DNA from: Casuarius casuarius
Lineage: Eukaryota > Chordata > Aves > Casuariiformes > Casuariidae
Direction of reading: 5' to 3'
DNA length: 64,000 bases
Assembly (NCBI GenBank): GCA_003342895.1
Contig: PTFA01000043.1
Span: 1,441,685 to 1,505,684, forward strand
The notes below the pieces were generated by a model. That model saw only the letters and a program-made list of their open reading frames with translations. It made no database searches and was not told where the DNA came from. This document shows positions 1 to 11,120 of this stretch, piece by piece. Made by a program: the position numbers and the translations under genes. Each line of letters starts with the position of its first letter. Within the stretch, counting starts at the first letter, position 1.

Positions 1-3000
1 CCACTGCAACAGCATAAGGAAATAACGATAGGAGGCATAACAGTGGAAATAAAAATAACAAAATCCTTATAGCCAGATACAGGTAGTTGCAGGTATATTT
101 ATTTGCTTTTATTTGAAAAGCAAATAAATAATTGCTAACAGCACAATTTGGAGCTACCCATGTGGAAAAGCTAGTCCTGACAAACATTGTTGTTGTTGCC
201 TTCTCCACCTCTGCTCCAAAGTACAAACGTAACATGAGGTTAAACGAAAAGTTTCTTTTGCTCCCCCCTCTTGACACATTGCCTGTGGGGCTGCACAGAG
301 TGGAAAGGGAGAGGGCGAGTTGACGAGTTGAATGAATCTCAAGTTCATATCAGACTAGAAAATAGCAACGACAGAGCTAGACAACACAGACCATGGTCAG
401 ATGAACTAAGCTCCATTCCCTGCAAGCCAGCTGCCTTCACNCAGCTCCTGAAGGATGCCCCGCTCTGACCGCTCGGCAGTCGCAGGGGCTCGGTGGCATC
501 CCAGCCACCTACAACACCAGCCTTGCTCTCAGCTGTTCTGCTGTGCTGCTTCTGCCCACACAGGCTTCCCCTTGGCCTTCTGCTCCCACATCTGTGAAGC
601 CAAGCTCAAAAACAGGTCGGGAATCCTGTTCCTTCAGTGGAAAGGATCTATGCGTGTGTCTGTCTGTCTGCTTGCCTTCTCTCCTGTCCAAAATTAAGCC
701 ACTTGGGTCTGCTTGGAGGAAGCTCTTTGCCTCCAAGCATTCCCTCCCCGCTCACCCGGGGAGTAAAGATACAGAAGAGGCAGTAGCTTACCTCACACGC
801 AACAACGCGAGGGAATCCTGGCCTCAGTGCAAACCCAAGTTGGCTTTAGTAAAGAAGTTATCACCAGCTTATTTCTACTTCTAGCATCAACCACAGAGGC
901 CTGGTCAGATACGACAACTGTTTTAAGGAAAGGAAGTTAAATCGCAGTGCACTGCAGAAGAATTTTACAGATTGTGATATGCCAAATTGCNTCGCCAGCA
1001 GGGAAAACACAAAACCCCTCCTCGTGGGTGCTGGTTCCTCACTCTCTGCCCACCACATGCCTTTTGTATTTTAATCACAGGCTATTTGGAGTTTAGAGCA
1101 ACATTTTGCTCTTAATTTGCATAGCCTCTAGTACAGTGGAGGTCTCAGCTCACATCTGGAGGGGCTATTAACAGCAATAAATTAATACCCATTCCCAGCA
1201 CAAGGTATCAAAAAAGAGGCTTCACCACTCCAAGGCTACACAGCTAATCCTGCCAAGGAAGCAGCACTTCCTAAAAGCCTACTTTAGTAGGCTCCTGAAG
1301 GAGGCAGCAATCTGAACGTATTTGTCATTCTCTGCCTCAAGGAGCTTAAGAGAGATTACAGGAGTATTTACAGTTTATCACTAACCAAACTGTAACTCTA
1401 AGCAAAGTAATTAAGTAATGATGCACTATAAAATATAAACATTTCCCGGATTGTATACCACATGGAAGTGCCTGTACTAGGAAAAAATGTTCACAGCACA
1501 AGGAATTGTAACTTTGATGACATGGATTTAAAAGTTTATTTCAGTGCATAGTTGATGTCAATTAAATGTGTGTTCGCTCCGCCCCAAGGTGCAACCATCT
1601 AATGTGCCGGCCGTTCACATTTGGACACAGCTGCCAGCTAGGGGAGGTTCCTGCTGGAGATGATTCAAATGGAACAAGCTAGGCAGAGGCAAAAAATGAT
1701 TTTTTTTTCCTCATATTCCTTCATCACATCCTCAACTTTACATACAGTACTAGTTTCAATTAAAGATAAAGGGCTTATNTTAACATCTGTGTCAGTGTTG
1801 ACAGCAATAAAAGGATACACTGCAGCAGTATTTCTAAGTACACTGTCTAATCCTTCCATTNGTGTTTCAAAAATGATTCCTCTTTGCCAATTTAAATATG
1901 GCTTTTTGATACAATTAGCTTCTCGCCTAGAGCTCTGGTGGTCCTGATAAGAAAGGAGCCTAGATACACATCAGCTCTGATTTAAGTTCTGCATTTAAAA
2001 AAGAAACAGGAAAAAAAATAAAATCCTGCCTCTCTAGCTCATCTTCTCATAAATCCTATTAACAAGAGATATTCTGAGATAATTACAACAGGGCACCAGC
2101 CTTTCTCCTTTCTTCAATGACTGTCGCTATTGTACATCATCATGACAATGGAGTAGCACCACTGCTAGTACCTATAAATACCATTTATCTATTGCATTTC
2201 AAATAAATGCTGCCTGGTTTTTTTTTCTTAGTTCTTCAGGAGGTACGTGCATAACTGAAATGAGCAGGGGAGAGGAGGGAGACAATGAGATGGGAGCAGC
2301 ACATAAACACTAAATAAATTGCATGCTCTCCAACCCCACAACAACAGAAACATTTCAACACTGGAGCAAGTAATTCGATGAGCACCGGCAGCAGGGAAGC
2401 AGGGTGTCCTGGGGGGTAAGGCCCACATGGCTCCCTNGGTGCCTAGAAAGGGCAGAGCTCACGCTGCAACCTTTCCTTTTGGAGCAGATTAACAGCAGGC
2501 TCCTCCCTTCCCTGGGCAGCTGCTTATTTCCAGTTGCAGGAACTTGGTATCTTTAACCTGCTTCCTGCTCTGCTCAGTCTTGGCCAGCAGATTCAAAAGC
2601 AGCCAGGAGGCAGAAGGGGTAGCTACACACCGGCCATCACACATCCAGAACTGGCACAGCATCTTCATTTCCTTAGGAAAGCCCGTAGAAATCCAGCCGC
2701 AGGCAATGTGCCAGGGAATGCTCCAGACAGCGTTTCTGATATGCGTTTGGGCCATTTTCGTGACTCCGCACACACGCAACAAGCTGTGCCTCTAAGCTGT
2801 GGCGCACGCACAGCACCGAGTCCTTCGGTAGGACCCGACCCACAGAAACTACCACTTACCCAGAACTCGCATCTCACTATCTACAGTTCAAACCTGTGAT
2901 TTGGGAGAACCTAGGTATTTGAAGCCTGTAAATCCTCCTGACATCTCCTACTGTAGGAGATTAGTAAGAATATTAGTAATTGGTCATCTGCAAAATGTTT

Positions 3001-3479
3001 CATACNTTCAGGTATGAGCAGTAACAGCGGTAAACAAAATTCAACTATGCTAATATGGGCAGTTAATAAAAACATCCATGGAGCCAAATATTCCAATTAC
3101 ATCCCTATACCAAAGCCTTGAATTTTAATTTTTTTTTTCAACTGTTGTGGAAAGACTATGACAAGTGNCTCACACTCATGCCGTTGCAGGGCTGCAGTTA
3201 TTTGTGTCTCATATGTTTGCCCCTTGCACTGCGATGAATGCCTTTGATTGACAGTTTAGTTACATGTGATGTAGAGCACACAAAAATATCTTCATCATTA
3301 AAAAAAGTCTTTTTATAATCCTTGTAATTCATGAGGGCAAAACCTGCTAGAAAGGCTTCTCCTGTTAACAGCTTAAGCGTGACAATTTTAGCTGCCACAT
3401 ATGTACTGAGCGTCGTTCTGTTTCCCCCATAGATGTGTTTCTGATCCTAGGTAGGCAAAGCAGCTCATTTGTCCTAATT
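1..3479. other. non-coding AT-rich DNA, no gene seen
   Basis: I see no exon, RNA gene or clear transposon here. Open frames are short and interrupted and none resembles a known family. The stretch holds a perfect short hairpin at 96-130 (listed separately), an octamer motif ATTTGCAT at 1115-1122 and moderately GC-rich patches near 450-600 and 2430-2850 that show no promoter architecture. Isolated N bases occur at 441, 991, 1789, 1861, 2437, 3006 and 3168. Confidence 0.6.
96..130. repeat. perfect 15-bp inverted repeat (hairpin), 5-nt loop
   Basis: The left arm TATTTATTTGCTTTT (96-110) is exactly complementary to the right arm AAAAGCAAATAAATA (116-130), separated by the loop ATTTG. Pairing stops at the outer edge because 95 and 131 are both A. 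A perfect 15-bp arm is longer than expected by chance even in AT-rich DNA. It is too short for a microRNA precursor, which needs arms above about 22 bp. It may be a cruciform-forming palindrome, the stump of a miniature inverted-repeat element, or an artefact of local AT richness. Confidence 0.85.
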
Positions 3480-3960
3480 CTGAACCAGTGCATGCTAGTC
3501 TCCTTCAATCTCAATTAGCCAGTAGGAAATTTGTTTAGAAAGCTGACAGGAACTATTTGGGGGATTAATGATCACTGATTTATGAATATTGAGTAGCATT
3601 TCAATAATCCAAGCAGAGTAATCACTTGTAGCTGAAGCCAGTTCTCCCAACCATTATAGTCTGTAGCAATCACTCAAAGGCAGTTAAATGATTCTGATTT
3701 ATGACCTTAACCTACAGGGCCCAGTACATTTGCTCTATCAGTGTGTAAATTCTAAAAACGCAATTCCCTGCACCTCTAGAGAGCCAATTTAAGTCAACAT
3801 TATGCATGAGCTGAGCATGCTTGAATTCTCAGATCTCTTATTTCACTCATTAAATTTGCACTGAACATCTTGCAATTAAAATTTCATATAGATTTTTTCT
3901 TATGATTGACATTTGGCCTTGGCGAAATGAGTTTAAATTTTGTTTCTCTAAAGATTTAGA
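3480..3960. promoter_or_regulatory. candidate conserved non-coding element (enhancer-like)
   Basis: About 480 bp of AT-rich, repeat-free, non-simple sequence with several homeodomain-type cores: CAATTAG near 3512, GGATTAATG at 3562-3570, CATTAAATTTGCA at 3848-3860 and a following CAATTAAAAT. TGATTGACA at 3903-3911 is a near match to the known PBX/MEIS composite site TGATTGACAG. There is no open frame of note. Blocks of this texture are typical of vertebrate developmental enhancers. I inferred this from motifs and composition only and have not seen any conservation data. Confidence 0.3.
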
Positions 3961-5994
3961 AGGGGATAGATTGATCTAGACATTGTTTTCTGCAAGATGA
4001 TGATGATGGAGCACTAATGCTTTTATTAGCATTTNGAAAAGCTTCCCTTTTTGCTGGAAGACTGTCTATAAGTAATAAGTGAAAGCAATTCAGTAACCAA
4101 AGCCAAGGCTACAGCTAATACAGCACTATCAAAAGCACTGCTGCACAAAGTCTTCATGTGACCCCTTCCTGTTTTTAGGCCAACAGCTCTAACTGGGGTG
4201 GAACAAATTGGGCCTTCCAGTACAAACCAATATGTGCTCATCTGCAACGGATCAACAGCAGTTCTATTATGCAATTTTGAAAGTAAGCCCAGGACATCTA
4301 AAAGGGGCAGGAAAGTACTGAAGTGTTTTCAAAACCTTATCTGAAATGGTGAACTATTTAGATTGAAGCAAACACTGGATTTGTTGTGCTAAGGTCAAGC
4401 AATCCATTTATTTTACCTCATATTCCCTCCCCGGAGCAATGAGTTTAAAGGAGGAACAGTTGTACCCTTCAGTGACCCCATGTACTTTCTGTTCACAGCA
4501 TACCTTCAATATAGTAAATGGTATCTGATCAGACAGGAACAACTCTTGCATCAAGGAGATCACAACATAGGAATACACAAAGATGACAGAGTGAGGGAAG
4601 AAGAATTTAAGCACGAATTACCTGAATTTACCAATAACTTGACAGGACTGCAACGTTAAGAGCCATGGACAGAAAAAAAAACATGCTATACAGCACAGCT
4701 CAAGGAAATACAAGGGTTTTTTCAGTACAAATGCAGCCCCTAACACAATGCTCCATTTTATTTCATACAGGACATGGAGCATCAGTGGCATGTCAATAAA
4801 ATAGTCANATGCAAGCTACAGAAGACATTACATTCATTCATTTTGTAGCATAAGCAGCAAATCAGGAGATAAATGTTCCAAAAACTTAGGGAGTTGACTA
4901 AGAAAGCATCCCCTGGGCTGCAGAAAGGTGAATACACATTCACAATTTTTATTTAGTTCACTGATAGCGACTACGAAAGCTGTACCGGAGATAAGGTTTT
5001 AAGTGTTATTATCTAAGCTGCTGGCAAAGCGATGGGATTTTTCACATGCCAATGCAGGTACTCACGCACATTGCTGAAGCAGGCCCCAAAGGCTAACATA
5101 CTAAAAATGCCCAGGATGAGAAAAGGGTAGCCTCCTCCTCACATCATAGGAACAATTAAGACACTTTGGATAGTCTTCCAAGCACAAGGAAGAATGGCTA
5201 ATACCTACCTACACGCACACTTCCACCTTAACCACTCTTCATCCAGTCCAGCTGAGCACAGCATTTGCCTTTTAGAAAACTATCAGCAAAGGAGATGAAC
5301 AAAAATTTGTCTCGGTATGGGAACAGATCAATAGCATACCTAAATTCTATTATGTAGCTAGAGGAAAAATCCTGTGCACTAGCCCTGGAGAATCAATCTT
5401 GCAGCAGTACCCACGGCATATTTTACTGCAGAATAGTAAAGTCTTTCCAGTCACAGCATAATTACACTAACATACCGGTATTTTAATATCATCTCTCTGA
5501 AATGAAATTTTGTTTCCATGTCCAGTCAATAATTCTGTCTCATCTCCATGATGAATAGAGCTTAGTGAATAATTTGTTATGAATAATTTATTCACTGCAT
5601 TTCACCTTTCATCTCTCTTTGAACATTTTGTGAAATTCTGGAATGNATTCCTTACACAAAATTATTCACAAATAACTCTTGCTTGCAGACCGTGTGTTGA
5701 CAGTTCACCGAAAATATTCAAACTGATTTGCCACTTGGTTACACTTATGAGTTGTTGTACCTGACTCCATCACTGGTTGGGCTCAGTTTAACCAATCTGC
5801 ATTCCCCATTGTGCAGATAACTGCAACTCAAGGTCAGTCTCAAACACTTAAGTGATACAAGATGCACATTTCAAGCTTATTTCTTGCATTCCCAGATCTA
5901 GAGAGGATCCAACTGTGTTTAAGGCCCCACAGTCCTAAGCTCTGCATAAAGCCTGGCAAGAAATGTTTAGGATCTCAGTGGGCAAATCAAGAGG
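3961..5994. other. non-coding, no gene seen
   Basis: The stretch contains a short GAT repeat at 3996-4009 and AT-rich unique sequence. At 5564-5596 a 9-bp inverted repeat (AGTGAATAA / TTATTCACT) encloses a 10-bp direct repeat TGAATAATTT (5566-5575 and 5580-5589). No coding or transposon similarity was recognised. Confidence 0.55.
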
Positions 5995-6130
5995 AGTTAT
6001 CACTGTTTTCCAGATAGGAAATTTAGACACAAAGCTAAGGTAATTTGACTATGTTCAGACAAGGAGTCCGTAGTAGAGCTAGAAACCACCAGCTTATATG
6101 CAAGATCAATTTTCCTCTGTAACACCTAGA
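5995..6130 (-). mobile_element. MIR-type SINE remnant
   Basis: Read on the plus strand, the sequence follows the reverse complement of the amniote MIR core: a TTTTCCAGATAGGAA segment corresponding to the family's TTTTACAGATGAGGAAACTGAGG, then a stretch aligning with the 'aaggtcacacagctagtaagtgg' part, then AGAGCTAGAAACC for the B-box-proximal part, and a tail resembling 'ctctttccactacacca'. It is heavily diverged, so it is an old immobile copy. MIRs are tRNA-derived SINEs that were mobilised by L2-type LINEs. The edges are approximate. Confidence 0.6.
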
Positions 6131-7050
6131 CAAGGCTGTAAAGGTGGGAGAACTTTCTAAGACGTTTCGGTTGAAATAAGCTGGCAATTTTGGCAGCTTT
6201 CCCCTTCCCAACCCCATAGAAAATAAAAGCACCACCACTATAACGCAGATTTTGACACAAGACATGCAGTATTGTCTAGACATTTTACTGAACCCACAGG
6301 GTAAACAGGTCTTGAAGCACAGTGGCTCCTGCAGGCAATTCATCACTACAAAACAATTGTTTAATATCATACTAAATCAAGAGAAAATACTTTGGCCCAG
6401 ATCAGTTCATTGAAATCCCAGATTACAAATGCTGTGAAAATTTGGTTACATTGACATTTCTTGTCCCCTTCCAGGAGAAAGGAAAAATATCTTTCTCATG
6501 CCATAGAGGCACTTGTACAAGTCTATACTTGAGCTAGTTAAACACGAAAATGGTGACTGTTTCTCTGATGAGGGCAGGGGGGTGTTCATACTAGTACATC
6601 TAAACAGAAAAAATTGAAGATAAGATACTCGGGCAAAACTTATGACTATTGGAAGGGGCAGCTGACAGATCATCTCTGCCATCTTGCAAAGCAGGGTAAA
6701 GCATCCCACCATAGGATACAGGTGCTCACATCCATATCCACGGTCCTTGGAAAGCTCATACATCATGAGCTTAAGTCCATGCCACAGGTCTTTCGTGCAG
6801 GTATTTGAGTTTGCTACTCTGAAGTTCCTGTATGCACCCATGCTGTATCCCCCCCTTTTTTTTTTTCTTCTTTTTTTAATGGCAGTAGAGGTACAACTCT
6901 GGTTGTAAGGAAAGAACTATTTCTAACAAACATAAGACAGCAGAACCTGCAAAAGACAGGCATGAGATCAGGCAAAGCAAAGAAAAACAGCTACGTATGC
7001 AATCCAAGAAGAGAAAGATCAGCATTTGATCTCTTATAGAAAGACTGCAT
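6131..7050. other. non-coding, pyrimidine tract, no gene seen
   Basis: The stretch holds a C7T11 followed by C/T-only tract at 6848-6877. The remainder is unique-looking AT-rich sequence. Overlapping open frames of 65-131 codons at 6446-6908 on both strands look like chance openings. Confidence 0.5.
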
Positions 7051-7245
7051 GAAAGAGTGGTTAAGCAGTGTAACAGGTGCGTAGAGAAGCTGTGGACTTT
7101 CCATCCTCAGAAATACCCAAGGCTTGACAGAAGAAGCCCTGAGCAACAGGATCTAACTTGGAGGTTGGCCCTGATTTGAGAAGGGGGTTGGACCAGATGA
7201 TCTCCAAAGGCCTTTTCCAACCTAAACTACTTCATGGTTCCATAT
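7051..7245 (+). mobile_element. CR1 LINE 3'-end fragment
   Basis: The last ~195 bp of a CR1 LINE in plus orientation. A sequence of the 'agagtggt..aggcactggaacaggctgcccagagaggt' type at 7052-7095 is followed by 'gtggact..ccatcctcagaaat..' and then the diagnostic 3' end GGGGGTTGGACCAGATGATC (7185-7204), ending CCTTTTCCAACCTAAACTAC. It is 5'-truncated, which is normal for CR1 because of aborted reverse transcription. The terminal short-repeat tail (ATTCTATG-type) is decayed to something like 'catggttcc'. It contains no coding part. Confidence 0.9.
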
Positions 7246-7778
7246 GATCTCTTTGCTAAAAAGGAACTCAAAACAGTGGCAAGCATGGAGAGTTCCGGTG
7301 CCAGGATGGCCTGGTGGAGGGGCCAGCATAAAAGCTTTGCATACAAATGGATCCATATGGAAACATACTAGTCTTTTGCACAGCATTCATATATTGTAAT
7401 TGAAATCAAAGCCTGCATCAGTGTTGTTCTGCCATACACACACCCTGAGAACTGCCTCTAAATTCAGCTTCAGAAGTGATAAAACAATGGACATACCGCT
7501 GCGAGATAATTCACTAAAAAACATTTTTGCAATCTTATGTCAGGTCCGCCAGTCAGCAGAGATTCATAATCAGAACAGGAAAATTTGATATGGAAATAAA
7601 AGGTGACAAATTAACACCACAGAAGAGAAGAAACGGGTGCATTTTCAGATTCGAAGGGTTGCAACAAATAGGCCATCCCCTCATCCGTACGATAAATGGC
7701 AAAATCTTAGGCTGGCATTCATGCAAATTGCACTTATGATCTGTTCTCGTTATTATCCTGCACTACAGACTGCCCACC

Positions 7779-7798
7779 TTTTTTTTTTTTTTTTTTTT
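7779..7798. repeat. T20 homopolymer
   Basis: Uninterrupted T20 followed directly by AATAAAGCC. No element with a matching poly(A) signal on the minus strand is seen beside it, so it is treated as a simple repeat and not as a retrocopy tail. Confidence 0.9.
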
Positions 7799-9576
7799 AA
7801 TAAAGCCTAGGCAACACTCAGTATGCACAGAAGAGCAAAGCATTACCACAAAACAGATGGTACAACTGAATATTAAGCATGCTTGTATGAAGAATACTGC
7901 CTTTAAGAACAACCCAATTTACAATAGCTTATGGACTGTAAAAACAGCTAGCAAAATAAAGGGCATCTCAGCTTAGTTATTATCAGGGGATCTACAGGAG
8001 AACCAGGCTCTGGATTAGGCAGTTGGTGGGGTCAGCTGTCCTCTCCTGCCGACAGAAAGGTCACCCACCCAAGGTTTAGGCCGTTAACATAAGTCTGTAG
8101 GGAAAAGTGCTCTGTGCTCACCTCAATCTCTAAGCATTTTACTATTGAGCCTTGCCACTTTGTGGAAAGAAGATGAGCCAGAGTTCAGCAGATTAGTGTG
8201 CCATAACCAAAGCTTTCCATGCAAAAGATCACACTCCTTAAGAATCATTACAGGGCAAAGAAATTCTTGAGGCTCAAAATCCTGAAGAACCAAATCTACT
8301 TCCCAGAATACAGCAGGAATCAAAAGGCTCAAATGGTCAGAAGATCAAAATCAAAAATCATGTTTACACCTTTGCTCTCTGTTCCCATCCCCTCCCAACC
8401 AGGGTTTAGCTCTCTTCCTCCACAATTTCTGCAGCTACCTTTCTGCCCACTATCCTCAGAGGCCTACACATCCCACAGCCTCCAAACAAAGAAACCCCCT
8501 TGNCCACGCATACCTGTATCGTGGGTGACAAGAAATGTCTTCACCACCTTCATAATNGAGGGACAGCTATTACATTCATCAGTTTTAGTGATATTTAACT
8601 CATATTACTCATTACAGCATACAACAGCAGCAAATCATTTCAGAGCCTGTTATTTTGTAAATACTGAAGGGGAGGAAAGGGGTAAGACTAAAATACTATA
8701 CTATATTTCTTCCCAGTTTTAATTAGCCAAAGCTCAAATTTAAACAGCAANACTGAGAACGTAGGAAGTCAAATTGCTCATTTCCCAAGAGATACCAAAT
8801 TAAAAACAAACATCGGCAACACAGTCATCACATTCAAGGTTATGGATTCAAACACAGTCCAAGCCACAAGTGATGGATAGTTCCTAGAATTCCACAGCTG
8901 TTTGATAGCCTACTTAGGGAGAAATTGTCATTCTCTCTCCATGCCTCAAACTGGCAGGTACAACAAGTATTTGGTGATTATCTTAAGCAGTCAGATAAAG
9001 GGATAAGTAAACTTAAAGATTCAGTCTCAGAGGCAATAGTCTGAAGCAGACCCATGGGACTACATCAGAAGTGTAGATTATAGCAAGGGCCTTTTTCAGT
9101 CTCTAAGGTTATTTATTTTCACCCCAGCAATATCAGTCCAACATTTAACTAAAGAATGCATTGAATTTAGAGAAGTAAAATAATAATTAGAAAAAACTAT
9201 TCAATGAGCAGGGTAATGAAACCTGGTTTCTTACAGGGTTTTTCTCTTTTCAANGCTGTTCTGCAAACAAAACTTGAAATCTTTCCCATGTTTAGATATT
9301 CCTAAATCCTCTCTTCCCCACTGTCAATTTTCATTAGATTTGACACACAACTTAAAATCCAGCTTTGTTGATACTTGTCAACAGAACCTCAAGTTGTGAG
9401 TGGACAGGACATGCATACATATCATGAGCCTTGCTTCCTCTGAGATCAGTCTTAAGGTTAAACAACACTAAGATCAAGTGACTGATGTCTGGACTAGAAT
9501 TGAGCAGCAAAAGAAATTTGAGAAATATTTTTAGGAAGCTGTAATTTTCCTATATAGGCTTAGTTAAAGTATGACA

Positions 9577-9591
9577 CCCCCCCCACCCCCC
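9577..9591. repeat. C-rich homopolymer tract
   Basis: C8-A-C6 simple tract. The G-rich complement could form a G-quadruplex-like structure. Confidence 0.85.
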
Positions 9592-10049
9592 GCAATACTG
9601 TGGGTGTAGCGCCTGCAGTAAGAGGTACTCTAGAATGAGATAGCTATTACTAACCAAGAAAATTAGTAAGCTATAGGAAGAATGAATCACCCAGAAGGTT
9701 GGCTGGGTTTTGTTTTGCTTTGTTTTCCAGTTTACAAATATGCTGTCAAGCATATATTTCCACAAGTTTCCTACCTAAAACATAGTGTACCTACATACCT
9801 GTTTTGCTTTTGTACCCATCACAGCACCTTGCTCGGAGCGGAACTCAAGAGGAACAGGAAGCAGCTGAAAGGCAAGGAGAAAAAAACATCATGATGGAGC
9901 TCCAAATTCCATCTGAGTTCAGATTTGAAATATTTTGGCTCCCNTACCCCCAAACCTAAAGACCACATAAACTGAATTACCCTTAGGTAAGTGCTTTGGA
10001 ATCAAGACCAAGAGTGCTCAAACTCATCTGACTGACATTACCAACCCTT

Positions 10050-10130
10050 TCCTTGAACAGCCACAGCCAGGAGGGGAGACCGGCCCACAGCCAGGAATCG
10101 AGCCCTCAGNATCCTAGCTCGGTTAGGTGT
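10050..10130 (-). mobile_element. probable MIR-type SINE scrap
   Basis: CCGGCCCACAGCCAGGAAT (10080-10098) and the following GAGCCCTCAG..ATCC resemble the reverse complement of the B-box side of the amniote MIR-like SINE ('aggccagtggcagagccgggaatagaacccaggtctcctgagtcc'). The match is short and imperfect, with an N at 10110. It may instead be coincidence. Confidence 0.35.
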
Positions 10131-10299
10131 TGAAACACCAAGGCCTGTGACTCTTAAATACTATACAAACTGAGAACATTCACACCATCTAAGTCAAGCA
10201 CAGAGCTTGAGTATGACCAATCAGCTTCTGGAAGTACCTCTGCAGCTTCTGTTTTCTGAACTGCCACTGAGNCACTAGCCTAAAAGAGATGCAGTGAGC

Positions 10300-11120
10300 A
10301 GCCAAAGTGTTAATATTAGGATGCTATTAAGTAATTCATCAATGCAGCCCACAGATTTAGAATAGTGGTGCTATTACAAAATTAGCATATGTTGTTCACT
10401 AATGATATATGATATGTACAGTCCCACTTGTAGAGGAATATAAACGCACCTTTTAACATTGTCTGGTAACAACTACCAAAAGCAGTGTGCNCGCGTGTCA
10501 AAGGGGAGGAGTAGTTATGGTTTGGAGAGGCTTTTTTGTTTTATTTTAATGACTGCCACTTGTGTGTGCCACTGTGCAGCTTTAGACATTTGATAGATAA
10601 TATCATTTAGCCAATTNGAAATAACATTCCATGAAGCTAAATTAAAAATCCAGACCGCAGATAAACAAATTCAGTACATGTTCACTATGCCTCCTGAAGT
10701 ACAGTTTTGCATAAGACACGATTCATTTTATATTACGGTGAGTCCCTCTGGAAATATTAGATAACTTCACTAAACAATCAATGATTATTTAACCTATGGA
10801 AATTGAAGTGTTCAGAATTATGAGGCTCTTTTTCATATCTGTATTACAATAACAGCAAGACTTGCAGAACTGTAAAGAATAATTCTTTAGCTTCACATAC
10901 TTGTGTAATTATCTTAAAAATTGAAATGTCACCAATGATACAATACGGTCATAAGTAATTAACCACCTAATTAAAATCCAGAAATTAAAAGTAATTCATG
11001 TTCAGATAAAATTGTCCTTCACAGCTGGATTTCAGTAGTCCATGAACCTAAACAATACTGGCAATGGAAGAAATTAAGAGACACTGAATGCTTTATATGG
11101 GAATTTGCAATCTGAAGCAA
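10300..11120. promoter_or_regulatory. candidate conserved non-coding element
   Basis: About 800 bp of AT-rich, repeat-free sequence without simple repeats or meaningful open frames. Two TAATTA homeodomain cores sit 12 bp apart at 10956-10961 and 10968-10973. Further AATTA/TAATT cores (near 10328 and 10990) and a CAATCAATGATTATTT-type segment near 10775-10790 surround them. Paired TAATTA sites at close, near-helical spacing are a classic feature of homeodomain dimer targets. Enhancer identity is inferred. Confidence 0.33.

Larger units (their letters stand above)
7246..10049. other. non-coding, no gene seen
   Basis: Mostly unique AT-rich sequence. It includes a T20 homopolymer (7779-7798), a C8-A-C6 tract (9577-9591) and the longest open frame of the window (8219-8722, plus, 167 codons). 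That frame contains two N bases, is compositionally ordinary and resembles no family I know. Confidence 0.5.

Noticed and set aside
7779..7798. T20 (also 28047-28066, 51131-51150, 63022-63037) as tails of minus-strand processed pseudogenes
   Set aside because: No coding similarity or poly(A) signal lies beside any of them on the minus strand; they look like simple homopolymers.
8219..8722. 167-codon plus-strand open frame, the longest in the window
   Set aside because: It contains two N bases that may hide stops, shows no domain, signal or codon bias, and a frame of this length is near chance expectation for 64 kb of AT-rich DNA.
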